Shown here: positions 35,515 through 44,854 of the stretch, piece after piece | Numbering within the stretch: the first letter of the stretch is position 1 | How the letters are laid out: every line of letters starts with the position of its first letter | Source of the DNA: JBHJGS01 sp050331575 | GTDB lineage: Bacteria; Pseudomonadota; Alphaproteobacteria; Sphingomonadales; Rhodothalassiaceae | Length of the DNA stretch: 64,000 nucleotides | Direction: 5' to 3' | NCBI GenBank assembly: GCA_050331575.1 | Contig: JBHJGS010000027.1 | Span: forward strand, 9,152-73,151 | The notes under the pieces: generated by a model | The model's database searches: none | What the model saw: only the letters and a program-made list of their open reading frames with translations | What the model was told of the DNA's origin: nothing | Made by a program: the position numbers and the translations under genes

Positions 35515-37406
35515 GCTTGCGGGTGGAAATGGTCGTAAATCGCCTGGGCCATCGCCCGGGAGATACCATCCACGGCGGCCAGGTCGCGCACGCCGGCCTG
35601 GGAGACCGCGCGGGCGGAGCCGAAATGCATCAGCAGCGCCTTTTTGCGCTTGGCGCCGATGCCCGGGACAGCATCCAGCGGGCTCCTCTCCAGATCCTTG
35701 CGGCGCTTTTGGCGCTGGCCGCCGATGGCGAATCGGTGCGCCTCGTCGCGCAGCCGTTGCAAAAAATACAACACCGGATCATTGGGCGGCAGCACAAAGG
35801 GGGCTCGTCCGGGGCTGTGAAATTGTTCGCGCCCGGCATTGCGGTCCGGCCCCTTGGAAATCGCCAGCACCGGCACATCCTCCACACCCAGTTCCTCCAG
35901 CACGCCCATCACGGCGGACAGCTGCCCGCGGCCGCCGTCAATCAGCAGCAGGTCGGGCCAAGCGCCGGCCTCGCGGTCGGGATCGTCTTTCATCAGGCGG
36001 GCGAAGCGGCGGGTCATCACCTCGCGCATCATGGCGAAATCATCCCCCGGCGTTAGCGTCTCTGACTTGATGGTGAAGCGGCGATACTGATTTTTCTGAA
36101 AGCCGTCCGGGCCCGACACGATCATGGCGCCCAGCGCATTGGTGCCCATGATGTGGGAATTGTCATAGACCTCGATGCGCGCCGGCGGCGCCTCTAGGTC
36201 CAGCTTTTCCGCCAAGGCATTCAGCAGCGTGTTCTGGCTGGCCCTGTCCGCCAGGCGCCGGTCCAGCGCTTGTTCAGCGTTGCGCACGGCCTGAGCCACC
36301 AGTTCCTTCTTGTCGCCGCGCTGCGGGGTCTTGATGCTGACCTTGCGCTCGGCGCGCACGCTCAAGGCTTCGGCCAGCAGCTCCGCGCCGTCGGGCACCA
36401 GATTGGTTAGGATCGCTGCCGGTGGGGTCTTGTCCTCATAGAATTGGCCGATAAAAGCCGCCAGCACCTCCGCCGGGGCACTGTCCTTTTCATGCTTGGG
36501 GAAATAGGCGCGATTGCCCCAATTCTGTCCGGCCCGATAGAAGAAGACCTGGATCGCGGTTTGGCCGCCCTTGCTGACCGCCGCCATTACGTCGGTATCG
36601 CCCAGCGCCTGGGCATTGACGCCTTGGTGTGCCTGCACGGCGGACAGCGCGCGCAGGCGGTCGCGGTAGATGGCTGCGGTTTCGAAGTCCAGCGCCTCGG
36701 CGGCGGCCTCCATATGCTGGGCCAGGCGCTTCTGGATGCCGCTCTCGCGCCCCTCCAGAAACGCCCGCGCCTCGGCCACCAGCGCCTGATAGTCGGCCTG
36801 GGAGATGCGGCCGACGCACGGCGCGGAGCAGCGCTTGATCTGATACAGCAGGCACGGCCGGGTTCTGCTTTCCAAAACACTGTCGGAGCAGGAGCGCAAC
36901 AGGAACACCTTCTGCAGCGTGTTCAAGGTGCGATTGACCGCGCCGGCGGACGCGAACGGGCCGTAATAATGACCCTTGCGGCGTTGCGCGCCACGATGCT
37001 TGGTGATCTGGGCCCAGGCATGATCCTCGCGCAGCAGGATGTGCGGGAAGGATTTGTCATCGCGCAGCAGGATGTTGAAGGGCGGCCGGAAGCGCTTGAT
37101 CAAATTGGCTTCCAGCAGCAGGGCCTCAGCCTCGGTATGGGTGGTGACGAACAGCATCGACCGGGTCAGCCCGATCATGCGCAGAAGCCGGTTGGTTTGC
37201 CGGTTGGGCTGGGTATAGGCCGTGACGCGCTTTTTGATCGCCTTGGCCTTGCCGACATAAAGCACATCGCCGCGGCTATCGAGCATGCGATAGACCCCGG
37301 GGTCGTTCGGCGCGGTGGCCACAGCAGCGGTGATGGCTGCGATCCCCTGGGCCAGATCGGGCGTGTCGCGACGGGGGTCTGCGGTGGCGGGCTGAGACTG
37401 CGTCAT
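35511..37406 (-). CDS. uvrC: Excinuclease ABC subunit C
   Basis: Nucleotide-excision repair nuclease making both incisions with UvrB; 631 residues. GIY-YIG domain: [20 protein letters not shown] then [20 protein letters not shown]; cysteine-rich [23 protein letters not shown] motif [16 protein letters not shown]; RNase H-like C-domain with [19 protein letters not shown] and [13 protein letters not shown]; helix-hairpin-helix pair at the end ([31 protein letters not shown]). I chose ATG 37406; in-frame codons upstream to 37547 lack family similarity. uvrB is also in this window, 24 kb away. No LexA box was seen upstream. Confidence 0.96.
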   Translation of the reverse strand: MTQSQPATADPRRDTPDLAQGIAAITAAVATAPNDPGVYRMLDSRGDVLYVGKAKAIKKRVTAYTQPNRQTNRLLRMIGLTRSMLFVTTHTEAEALLLEANLIKRFRPPFNILLRDDKSFPHILLREDHAWAQITKHRGAQRRKGHYYGPFASAGAVNRTLNTLQKVFLLRSCSDSVLESRTRPCLLYQIKRCSAPCVGRISQADYQALVAEARAFLEGRESGIQKRLAQHMEAAAEALDFETAAIYRDRLRALSAVQAHQGVNAQALGDTDVMAAVSKGGQTAIQVFFYRAGQNWGNRAYFPKHEKDSAPAEVLAAFIGQFYEDKTPPAAILTNLVPDGAELLAEALSVRAERKVSIKTPQRGDKKELVAQAVRNAEQALDRRLADRASQNTLLNALAEKLDLEAPPARIEVYDNSHIMGTNALGAMIVSGPDGFQKNQYRRFTIKSETLTPGDDFAMMREVMTRRFARLMKDDPDREAGAWPDLLLIDGGRGQLSAVMGVLEELGVEDVPVLAISKGPDRNAGREQFHSPGRAPFVLPPNDPVLYFLQRLRDEAHRFAIGGQRQKRRKDLERSPLDAVPGIGAKRKKALLMHFGSARAVSQAGVRDLAAVDGISRAMAQAIYDHFHPQA

Positions 37407-37765
37407 GCGGCTTGGGCGGCTAACCTGTTGAAATTGAGAACGATTTTTTCCTAATATGCCGGGGACTTGGTCCTCCGGATCGCGCCGAGGGATATGAGTC
37501 GGGGCAAAACTATCCACTGAAGCTGTGGATAAGTCTGTTGGAAACACTGCTGCAGACAGTGTAACATCGCAGTAACCTTTGGTTCATACCTGTTTGCACA
37601 AAAATGCGGCAAGAATCGCAAATGCTTGATTTCTAAGCCGTTTGCATCTGTCAAGATCCGCTGGAATCGAAACAATATTGAAATCCTGTGCAATCACGGC
37701 TAGCCGCCAAAGCGCCGACTCGGCTGTGCAAAAAATTCACGAACGGGCTTGACAAACCGGCTGAT
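37407..37765. other. Intergenic region between folB and uvrC with one DnaA box
   Basis: 359 bases, AT-richer than its surroundings, no credible gene. It should contain the uvrC promoter (minus strand); TTGACA is present on that strand near 37650 without a clear -10. TGTGGATAA at 37524-37532 is an exact DnaA-box sequence, but it is single. Confidence 0.5.
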
Positions 37766-38176
37766 TCAGCGGCTGGCGTGCCGTTCAATTTCCACCCCGA
37801 CCGATTGCGCCCCGGCCACTGCGGCCAGCTTTTCCACGCGTACCCGCACCGATACGGCGCGATGATCGGCCAAGCATAATTGTGCGACACGCTCCGCCAA
37901 GGTCTCCACCAGATTGATATGCCCGGCCGACAAGATGGTCTCAATGCCCTGAACGATCTTGTGGTAGCACAGTACATTGTCCAATTTGTCCTGAAGCGCG
38001 CGTCTCTCCCGCACCGACACGTCCACACTGATGCGGACCGGCTGGAAGCGTTTCTGCTCGTGCCGGTAAACCCCAATGCGGGCCTTGGTTTCATAGCCGT
38101 TGACGAAGACATGAGCGGTGCCGCGAACGGCATCGGCATAGCCGATCGGCGCAATCGTGGATCGGGCGTCGGTCAT
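37766..38176 (-). CDS. folB: Dihydroneopterin aldolase
   Basis: Folate-pathway enzyme, 136 residues, splitting dihydroneopterin to 6-hydroxymethyl-dihydropterin. Family pattern: VFVNGYETKARIGVYRHEQK (with the G-x-x-x-x-E/H opening), FQPVRISVDVSV, LDNVLCYHKIVQGIETILSA, HINLVETLAERVAQLCLADH and VRVRVEKLAAVAGAQSVGVE. The catalytic Glu and the Lys of VEKL are present. Overlaps the upstream SDR gene by four bases (ATGA); that gene looks like a pteridine reductase, so the pair makes pathway sense. Confidence 0.92.
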   Translation of the reverse strand: MTDARSTIAPIGYADAVRGTAHVFVNGYETKARIGVYRHEQKRFQPVRISVDVSVRERRALQDKLDNVLCYHKIVQGIETILSAGHINLVETLAERVAQLCLADHRAVSVRVRVEKLAAVAGAQSVGVEIERHASR

Positions 38177-38943
38177 GCTTTGCGTCCTTGCGACACATCC
38201 GGCGTCTGCCAGGCCAGATGCTGGCCGCCATCCAGCGCCAGCATCTGCCCGGTCATCGACGGCATGGCAATGCAGAAAGCGACCGCCTCGGTGATCTCAT
38301 CCAGGGCCGGGCCACGCTGCAGCGGCACAGCCTGCGCCTCGGCACAAAAGCTCTCGCTGTCTTGATGCACGGAGGCCAGCACCGGGCCGGGCCCGATCGC
38401 CATCACCCGCACCGATGGCGCCAGCGCTTGTGCCAATGTTTTCGTCATGGTCCACAGCACGGATTTGGACAGGGTATAGGTGGCGAATTCCGGGGTCAGC
38501 CGCCAGACCCGCTGGTCGATGATATTGACCGCCAGGCCGGGCTGGTCCGGCGCCAAGCCGCGCGCCAATTGCTGGGTCAGGCTGAACGGCGCATAGGCAT
38601 TCACATCCATATGGCTGTCCCAGCCCGACCGCCCGGCCTTCGGCGCACGGTCATAAGCGAACACCGAGGCATTATTGATCAGGATCTGCACCGGCCGGCC
38701 CAGAGCCTCCGCCGCAGACGCAAGCAAGGCATCCGTGGCCGACGTGTCGCGCAGATCAGCACCGACGGCCACGGCCCGACCGCCAGCACCGCGGATGTCC
38801 TCAACCAGGGTCTCTGCGTCCTGCTGAGATCGGTTGTAGTGCACGACCACCGCATGGCCGCGGGCGGCCAGGGCCTGGGAGATATGCCGGCCGATGCGCC
38901 TTGCCGCACCGGTAACCAGGGCCGGGGCTCGCTCCAGCGTCAT
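38173..38943 (-). CDS. Short-chain reductase, pteridine reductase (FolM/PTR1)-like
   Basis: 256 residues. Begins MTLERAPALVTGAARRIGRH: the TGAARRIG glycine motif with arginine is the form seen in pteridine reductases (TGxxxRxG). NADP-binding loop HYNRSQQDAETLVEDIRGAG, INNASVFAYD and the catalytic YTLSK (Y-x-x-x-K) follow, with IGPGPVLASVHQDSESF after it. Its frame stays open far upstream but that part lies inside the antiporter gene. Overlaps both neighbours by four bases. The folB link suggests dihydromonapterin or dihydrobiopterin reduction; a generic SDR role is possible. Confidence 0.8.
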   Translation of the reverse strand: MTLERAPALVTGAARRIGRHISQALAARGHAVVVHYNRSQQDAETLVEDIRGAGGRAVAVGADLRDTSATDALLASAAEALGRPVQILINNASVFAYDRAPKAGRSGWDSHMDVNAYAPFSLTQQLARGLAPDQPGLAVNIIDQRVWRLTPEFATYTLSKSVLWTMTKTLAQALAPSVRVMAIGPGPVLASVHQDSESFCAEAQAVPLQRGPALDEITEAVAFCIAMPSMTGQMLALDGGQHLAWQTPDVSQGRKA

Positions 38944-39935
38944 GGCAGCAGCCCCGCCTGGTCCACCGCCATACCGGTCATCTGGCCGGATTGGGCGAGC
39001 CAGGCCATGTAGCTGACATAGGCGATCAGGAACATCGCGCCCAACGGCCGACCGACCACGGCGCGGCGCAGACAGATCGGCAGCAAGGCCAGCGACGCGG
39101 CGAGCATGACCCAAAAATCGACATGAAAGAAGGCCGGGGGCACCGGAATTGCGCCGAACAGCGAGCTGACGCCGATGATCGCCAAAAGATTGAAGATGTT
39201 GGAGCCAATCACATTGCCGACGGCGACATCGCAATGCGAGCGCAGCGCCGCCGCCAAGGCGGTCACCAGTTCCGGCAAGGAGGTGCCGATCGCCACCAGG
39301 GTCAGCCCGATCACCGCCTCGTCCACACCCAATGCGCGGGCGATGGTCACCGCGCCGCCGACCAGCAGATCCGCGCCGATGACCAGCCCAACCAGTCCGA
39401 CGCCGACCAGCCCAACCGCCTGCCACACGCTCAGGCCCTTGGCCAGATCCTCCTCCAGGTCGACCAGATCCTTGGCCGCCGACGGATTGCGCCGCGCTTG
39501 ATGCAGGTTGAACAGGATGAACGCGGTCAGAATCGTCAACAGGATCAGTCCCTGCGGCCAGGCAAAGGCGCCGGTCGCGGCGAGGCCGAGAAATGCCCCG
39601 GTGATCGCCAACATCAACAACACATTGCGGGTCAGCCGCGGTGCCGCGCAGCTCATCGGTGCGACCAGCGCCGGCAGGCCTATGACGAGCAGAATATTGG
39701 CGATATTGGAGCCGACCACATTGCCGAGCGCCAAGGTTGGCGCGCCTTTCAGCACGGCTTCGACGCTGACGAACAGCTCAGGCGCGCTGGTGCCGAAGGC
39801 GACAATGGTCAGCCCGATAATCAGCGACGGCACGCCCAGGCGCTCAGCCAGGCCGACGGACCCGCGCACCAAAACGTCTCCTGCGAAGACCAATGCGACC
39901 AGACCGGCGACGGCCTGAACAAATGCCCAGACCAT
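38940..39935 (-). CDS. Calcium/sodium:proton antiporter (CaCA family, YrbG-like)
   Basis: 331-residue inner-membrane exchanger with about ten helices in two inverted halves. The duplicated alpha motifs are clear: TIVAFGTSAPELFVSVEAVL in the first half and TLVAIGTSLPELVTALAAAL in the second, each followed by a GNVxGSNIxNxL segment (ALGNVVGSNIANILLVIGLP; AVGNVIGSNIFNLLAIIGVS). First gene of antiporter-SDR-folB, coupled by ATGA overlap; no metabolic link between them is evident. Confidence 0.92.
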   Translation of the reverse strand: MVWAFVQAVAGLVALVFAGDVLVRGSVGLAERLGVPSLIIGLTIVAFGTSAPELFVSVEAVLKGAPTLALGNVVGSNIANILLVIGLPALVAPMSCAAPRLTRNVLLMLAITGAFLGLAATGAFAWPQGLILLTILTAFILFNLHQARRNPSAAKDLVDLEEDLAKGLSVWQAVGLVGVGLVGLVIGADLLVGGAVTIARALGVDEAVIGLTLVAIGTSLPELVTALAAALRSHCDVAVGNVIGSNIFNLLAIIGVSSLFGAIPVPPAFFHVDFWVMLAASLALLPICLRRAVVGRPLGAMFLIAYVSYMAWLAQSGQMTGMAVDQAGLLP

Positions 39936-40093
39936 TTAGCGGTGCCGATCGCGCATGAGGGGGTGCCTGATGGTGTCAACTGTGTCAGTCATATGAAGCG
40001 GCTATATAGGCTGCCCGTTCACGCAATGTAAGCCGTTGCGAGGCCGGCACATGCGGCAGCGGCGCTGGACCGCGCTAGAGGAGGGGATGGACG

Positions 40094-40912
40094 ATGAATT
40101 TGCAGGGCAAGGTTTTGTTTATCACCGGGGCCAGCCGAGGCATCGGCCTGGCGATCGCCACCCGCGCGGCCGCCGATGGCGCGCGCATTGCCGTCGTCGC
40201 CAAAACCGCTGAGCCGCACCCCAAATTGCCCGGCACGATCCATACCGCGGTGGAGGATATTCGCGTGGCCGGCGGCGAAGGGCTGGCCCTGCAGGCGGAT
40301 ATTCGGTTCGAGGATCAGGTGCAGACAGCGGTTGATGCCACGGTTGAGCGCTTCGGCGGCATCGACATCCTGGTCAATAATGCCAGCGCCATCCAGTTGA
40401 CCGGAACATTGCAGACCGACATGAAGCGGTTCGATCTGATGCATCAGATCAACGCGCGCGGCACCTTTTTGTGTTCAAAGCTTTGTCTACCGCATTTGAT
40501 GAAGGCGGCTAACCCGCATATTTTGAATCTCTCCCCGCCGCTGAACATGGAGGAGCGGTGGTTTGCCCCCCATGTCGCCTATACCATGGCAAAATATGGC
40601 ATGAGCTTGTGCGTGCTGGGCATGGCCAGAGAGTTTCGCGCCAAAGGAGTGGCGGTCAACGCGCTGTGGCCGAAAACCGCCATTGCCACGGCGGCCGTGA
40701 AGAATGTCCTGGGCGGCGATGAAATGATCCGGCGCAGCCGCAAGCCGCAAATCATGGCTGATGCGGCGCATTGGGTGCTGACCCAGGATGCCCGCACCGT
40801 TACCGGCCATTTCTTTATCGATGAGGAGGTGCTGGAAAAGGCCGGGGTGACGGACTTCGAAGGCTATGCCGTCGACCCCAGCCAAGAGCTGCTACCCGAC
40901 TTTTTCGTCTAG
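40094..40912 (+). CDS. HSDL2-like short-chain dehydrogenase/reductase
   Basis: 272 residues. VLFITGASRGIGLAIATRAA with AVVAKTAEPHPKLPGTIHTA closely follows the human HSDL2 and bacterial relatives; FGGIDILVNNASAIQLTGTL, LNLSPPLNMEERWFAPHVAY, and YTMAKYGMSLCVLGMAREF (Y-x-x-x-K active site) then VNALWPKTAIATAAVKNVL complete the pattern. It lacks the SCP2 lipid-binding domain of the human protein. GAGGAGGGG precedes the ATG. Substrate unknown, probably a lipid-type alcohol or ketone. Converges on the PEP-CTERM gene, overlapping its end by 21 bp. Confidence 0.87.
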   Translation: MNLQGKVLFITGASRGIGLAIATRAAADGARIAVVAKTAEPHPKLPGTIHTAVEDIRVAGGEGLALQADIRFEDQVQTAVDATVERFGGIDILVNNASAIQLTGTLQTDMKRFDLMHQINARGTFLCSKLCLPHLMKAANPHILNLSPPLNMEERWFAPHVAYTMAKYGMSLCVLGMAREFRAKGVAVNALWPKTAIATAAVKNVLGGDEMIRRSRKPQIMADAAHWVLTQDARTVTGHFFIDEEVLEKAGVTDFEGYAVDPSQELLPDFFV

Positions 40913-41537
40913 GCGGCCACGGCGCGCAAAGCCCAGGCCGATCAACCCCAAGCCCGCCATAGCGAGCGACCCCGGCTGGGGGATGTCCGCTGCTGCAGCA
41001 CCGAAAATCTCGCCAAATCTTGGCGGGGCGGCGTTTTCAACGTTCAGGGTATAAAGGACGCCGGTAAAGGGCGAATCAGAGATTAAACCAATAAATTCAG
41101 CGTCGACTGGATAGGTCACCGTCTGGATTCCACCAGTCTCTAAAGATATGGTGGCACTTTCGATGAAGGCGAGACCGGTCTCTGTTTCATGAAACTCTTG
41201 GTCTAAAGAGAAGCCGATAGAATTTATGGAAGTAGATACTGAAACGCTAAAATTCAATATCTCGCTATCTCCGCTAACTATAAAAATGCTGTCTGAACCT
41301 ATGTCGAAGGAAAAAGAAACTCATCGAGCAATGGTGAAATAATGACGGCGCCAGCCGTAATGGTATCAAGCTGTCTGCCATAAGGCCCACTTAAACTCTC
41401 CGCACCAGTCAAGTTGAAAAAATTCGTTCGGGGTCTATGACTGGTATGGCGCTTGCTTCGGCGGGCAAGTCTGCCAATACGGGGAGGATGGCGGTCAGTG
41501 TTAAGACGCTCAGGCATTCAGCAGCAGGTATGCGCAT
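40892..41537 (-). pseudogene. PEP-CTERM sorted exported protein, interrupted by two -1 frameshifts
   Basis: Three adjacent minus frames join into one protein. ATG 41537 (GGGAG eight bases upstream) opens a signal peptide, MRIPAAECLSVLTLTAILPV, which stops at a TGA just after the run of six T near 41422. A -1 shift there continues into FFNLTGAESLSGPYGRQLDT and ISPLLDEF, which stops near 41323 just after a run of five T; a second -1 shift continues into FSFDIGSDSIFIVSGDSEIL and on to IPQPGSLAMAGLGLIGLGFA plus RR, a classic PEP-CTERM sorting signal. Either a decayed gene or programmed slippage; sequencing error is less likely at T5/T6. No exosortase gene is in the window. Confidence 0.75.
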
Positions 41538-41891
41538 CGGACGGTCTCCCAAATCAATGTTTGCTCAATCATAAGTGCCAAGCCGGGCTGGCAAGCGCGG
41601 CTATGTCGGCCGAGCATTTGTCTGACCTGACCCTTACCAAAAATTTTAGTAGTATCCTTAATGTCGAATAAATTTCGCCTTTCAGGGGAGCGGACATGGA
41701 AGGATTCGTATCAGGGCAACATCCCTCGCTTCGGCAAGGGGCTTTCAGACAGCCGGTCACTGCGATAAAGCGGCCACTCCGAGGCCCGGTGACAGCCAAG
41801 GCCCCGATGTGGCGAAGCGTGATTTTGCCCGTGCCGCCGAATGCGATAGGTCACATTGCGGCGGATCTGTTGGATAAGGAAGTTAGTGACG
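41538..41891. other. Intergenic region upstream of fadD
   Basis: 354 bases between divergent genes. An ATG at 41696 has a good ribosome site (CAGGGGAGCGGAC) and opens a 98-codon plus frame that overlaps the fadD start, but the encoded sequence has no recognisable pattern, so it is not called. The AT-rich stretch 41625-41680 probably holds the fadD promoter. Confidence 0.45.
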
Positions 41892-43604
41892 ATGACCGAG
41901 CGCCCGTGGCTTGCCCATTATCCCAAAAGCGTTCAGTGGGACCAGAGCTTCCCCGCCAAGCCGTTGTATCGCCTGTTGGACGAGACGGCTGATGCGCACC
42001 CGGATTGGCCCTATCTGGATTTTATGGGCAAGCGCCAAAGCTATGGCGCGGTCAAGGCCAAGGTCGAGCGCGCTGCCGCTGGTTTGCAGCGCATCGGCGT
42101 GACCAAGGGCACCAAGGTAGGCTTGTTCTTGCCCAACTGCCCGCAGTTTATCATCGGCTATTACGCCATCTTGAAAGCCGGCGGAACGGTCGTCAATTTC
42201 TCGCCGCTCTATTCGATTCCCGAATTGCTGCACCAGGTCGAAGACAGCGAGACCGACATCATGATCACGCTGGACGTGAAGCAGCTGTTCGAGCCGATGA
42301 GCCATGTGCGCGAGCAGAGCCGGCTGCAGACCGTGGTGGTGGGCTCGATCGGCGAGGCGCTGCCGCGGGTCAAGGGGCTGCTGTACGGCATCGCCAAGCG
42401 GCGCGAGCGGGCGGCGCTGCCGCGCCACGATTCGTTCCTGACCTTTCAGGAATTGATGGACAATGACGGCGTGCCGGAGCCGGTGGAGATCGACCCGCAC
42501 GAGGATGTCGCGGTGCTGCAATATACCGGCGGCACGACCGGCACGCCCAAGGGCGCTATGCTGACCCACGCCAATCTGTCGATCAATGCCCAGCAGACCC
42601 TGGCCTGGGATCAGGATTTCCAGCCGCAGGGGGAAAAGATGCTGGGCGCTTTACCGCTGTTCCACGTCTTCGCCATGACGCTGGTGATGAACGTGACCAC
42701 CTTGGCCGGCGGTGAGATCGTGCTGATGCCGAAATTCGAGCTGGACGAGGCTCTGGACCTGGTCAGCAGGCGCAAGATCACGTTGATGCCCGGCGTGCCG
42801 ACCATGTTCAACGCAATCTTGCACCACAAGCAGCTGGGCAAATACGACTTGTCGTCCCTGCGCATGTGCTTTTCCGGCGGCGCGCCGCTGCCGGCGGAGG
42901 TAAAGAAGGGCTTCGAGAAGGTTGTCCCCGGCGTGGCGATCAATGAGGGCTACGGTCTGACCGAAACCTCACCGGTGGCCAGTTCCAACCCGCAGGAGGG
43001 CGCCAAGATCGGGTCGATCGGTGTGCCGGTGCCGGGCACCGAGATCGTCATTCTGGACCGGGACAATCCCGGCCAGATCCTCGGCGTGGGGCAGACCGGG
43101 GAGATCGGCATCCGCGGGCCGCAGGTGATGAAGGGCTATTATCGCCGGCCGGAGGCGACCGCGGAGGTGATGTGCGGCACGATCCTGCGCACCGGCGATG
43201 TCGGCTATATGGACGAGGATGGCTTCACCTTCCTGATCGACCGCGACAAGGATCTGATCCTGGTCGGCGGCTTCAACGTGTTCCCGCGCCGGGTGGAAGA
43301 AGCCGTCTACGAGCATCCCGCGGTGCAGGAATGCACCGTCATCGGCATTCCGCACGACTATCTGGGCGAAGCGCCCAAGGCCTTCGTGGTGCGCAAGACG
43401 AACCAGAGCCTGAGCGAGGCGGATCTGCTGGAGTTTCTGCGCGCGCGCATCGGCAAGCATGAGATGCCGCGGCAGATCGAGTTTCGCGACAGCCTGCCGA
43501 AAACCATGATCGGCAAATTGTCCAAGAAAGAGCTTGTCGCCGAAGAGAAGGCCAAATACGAAGCGCGCCGGGCGCAGGCACAGAATGAGGCGGAAACGGC
43601 GTGA
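41892..43604 (+). CDS. fadD: Long-chain-fatty-acid-CoA ligase
   Basis: 570-residue FadD-type ligase that activates fatty acids for beta-oxidation or lipid synthesis at the inner membrane. P-loop motif LQYTGGTTGTPKGAMLTHAN, LPLFHVFAMTLVMNVTTLAG, EGYGLTETSPVASSNP, ILRTGDVGYMDEDGFTFLID, the FadD signature region LILVGGFNVFPRRVEEAVYE and the C-terminal lysine in SLPKTMIGKLSKKELV. ATG 41892 follows AAGGAAG by nine bases; the in-frame ATG at 41856 is less supported. Its stop overlaps the xseB GTG, so fadD leads the xseB-ispA-dxs-tlyA run. Confidence 0.93.
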   Translation: MTERPWLAHYPKSVQWDQSFPAKPLYRLLDETADAHPDWPYLDFMGKRQSYGAVKAKVERAAAGLQRIGVTKGTKVGLFLPNCPQFIIGYYAILKAGGTVVNFSPLYSIPELLHQVEDSETDIMITLDVKQLFEPMSHVREQSRLQTVVVGSIGEALPRVKGLLYGIAKRRERAALPRHDSFLTFQELMDNDGVPEPVEIDPHEDVAVLQYTGGTTGTPKGAMLTHANLSINAQQTLAWDQDFQPQGEKMLGALPLFHVFAMTLVMNVTTLAGGEIVLMPKFELDEALDLVSRRKITLMPGVPTMFNAILHHKQLGKYDLSSLRMCFSGGAPLPAEVKKGFEKVVPGVAINEGYGLTETSPVASSNPQEGAKIGSIGVPVPGTEIVILDRDNPGQILGVGQTGEIGIRGPQVMKGYYRRPEATAEVMCGTILRTGDVGYMDEDGFTFLIDRDKDLILVGGFNVFPRRVEEAVYEHPAVQECTVIGIPHDYLGEAPKAFVVRKTNQSLSEADLLEFLRARIGKHEMPRQIEFRDSLPKTMIGKLSKKELVAEEKAKYEARRAQAQNEAETA

Positions 43605-43843
43605 GTGAATTGAAAGCAGTCGATCAACTGAGTTTCGAAGAGGCCATGGCCGAGTTGGAAGGCCTGGTCGCCAAATTGGAGGCCGGTGATGTGCCGCTGG
43701 ATCAGTCCATCGCGCTTTACGAACGCGGCGCGGCCCTGCGGCAGTTCTGCGAGCACAAGCTGCGCGAGGCTGAGGAGCGCATCGAGAAGTTGACCGTCAG
43801 AAACGGCGCGGTGACCGGGCGCACGCCGCTGGATCCGGCGTGA
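43601..43843 (+). CDS. xseB: Exodeoxyribonuclease VII small subunit
   Basis: 80 residues, the usual size. LSFEEAMAELEGLVAKLEAG, DVPLDQSIALYERGAALRQF and CEHKLREAEERIEKL are the standard XseB helices that bind XseA. Starts with GTG 43601 overlapping the fadD stop (GTGA). xseA is not in the window. xseB-ispA-dxs is a common alphaproteobacterial order. Confidence 0.95.
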   Translation: MSELKAVDQLSFEEAMAELEGLVAKLEAGDVPLDQSIALYERGAALRQFCEHKLREAEERIEKLTVRNGAVTGRTPLDPA

Positions 43844-43847
43844 GGCC

Positions 43848-44753
43848 ATGGGCGAGGTGCTGGACTTCAAGCCGCTGAAGGGCGCGCTGGCAGAAATCGG
43901 TCAGGCCGTTGATGCCATGTTGAAGGCGCTGTTGCCGGTGCCGGAAGGCGGCGAGAAAAGGGTCGTCGAGGCGATGCGCTATGCCTTGTTCGCCGGCGGG
44001 AAGCGGATGCGTCCGTTCTTGACCGTGGCAACCGCCGATCTGTTCGGCGTCTCCCGCGAATCTTCTTTGCGCGCGGCGGCTGCGGTGGAATGTGTCCACA
44101 CCTATTCCCTGGTGCATGACGATCTGCCGGCGATGGATGATGACGATCTGCGGCGCGGTCAGCCGACCACGCACCGCAAATTCGATGAGGCCACCGCGAT
44201 CCTGGCCGGCGACGCGCTCTTGACCGCGGCCTTCGAATTTCTCGCCGACGACCGCACCCATCCCGATCCCAGGGTGCGCATCGCCCTGGTCTCGATCCTG
44301 TCCAAAGCCGCCGGCCATGCCGGGATGGTCGGTGGCCAGATGATCGACCTGCTGGCCGCGGAAGCCGCCTATGATGAGGGCCAGATCACGCGCCTGCAGC
44401 AGATGAAAACGGGCGCGCTGATTACCGCATCGGTGGAACTGGGCGCGTGCCTTGGCCGCGCCAGCCCTGCGCGCCGCCATGCCTTGATCTCTTACGCCCG
44501 CGCCATGGGCTTTGCCTTCCAGATTGCCGATGATATTCTCGATGTCGAAGCCAGCGCGGAACAAGTGGGCAAGGCCACGGGCAAAGATGCCTCCGCCGGC
44601 AAGGCCACCCTGGTGGCGCGCTGGGGCGTCGACCGGTCGCGCGCGCATGCACATTATCTGGTTGAGCAAGCCGGAGAGTGTTTGAAAGATTTCGACGAAA
44701 AAGCCACACTGCTGCGCCAAATTGCGCATTACGCTGTTCACCGAGAGCACTAA
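43848..44753 (+). CDS. ispA: Polyprenyl (farnesyl/geranyl) diphosphate synthase
   Basis: 301 residues. Chain-elongating prenyltransferase making farnesyl diphosphate from IPP and DMAPP. First Asp-rich motif HDDLPAMDDDDLRRGQPTTH and second QIADDILDVEA, with the substrate-binding FAGGKRMRPFL and GGQMIDLLA. An Ala and other small residues just before the first motif (VECVHTYSLVHDD) favour short products such as FPP, though GGPP cannot be excluded. Starts five bases after xseB with GAGG upstream. Confidence 0.94.
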   Translation: MGEVLDFKPLKGALAEIGQAVDAMLKALLPVPEGGEKRVVEAMRYALFAGGKRMRPFLTVATADLFGVSRESSLRAAAAVECVHTYSLVHDDLPAMDDDDLRRGQPTTHRKFDEATAILAGDALLTAAFEFLADDRTHPDPRVRIALVSILSKAAGHAGMVGGQMIDLLAAEAAYDEGQITRLQQMKTGALITASVELGACLGRASPARRHALISYARAMGFAFQIADDILDVEASAEQVGKATGKDASAGKATLVARWGVDRSRAHAHYLVEQAGECLKDFDEKATLLRQIAHYAVHREH

Positions 44754-44854
44754 GACCTTGGTTTGGCGGGACAGCCGTGGCTAATCTCGTCGCTTAAGGC
44801 AGGGATGGTGTGTTACCCCGCCACTGCCGCCCAAACACAGCGAAAGGAGTGGGC

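Noticed and set aside
37407..37765. Replication origin near the DnaA box
   Set aside because: Only one exact DnaA box, no AT-rich 13-mers and no origin-linked genes such as dnaA, hemE or parAB nearby.
41696..41992. 98-codon plus frame with good ribosome site upstream of fadD
   Set aside because: It overlaps the first 100 bp of fadD, has no recognisable sequence pattern and no codon-use signal; kept only as a note.
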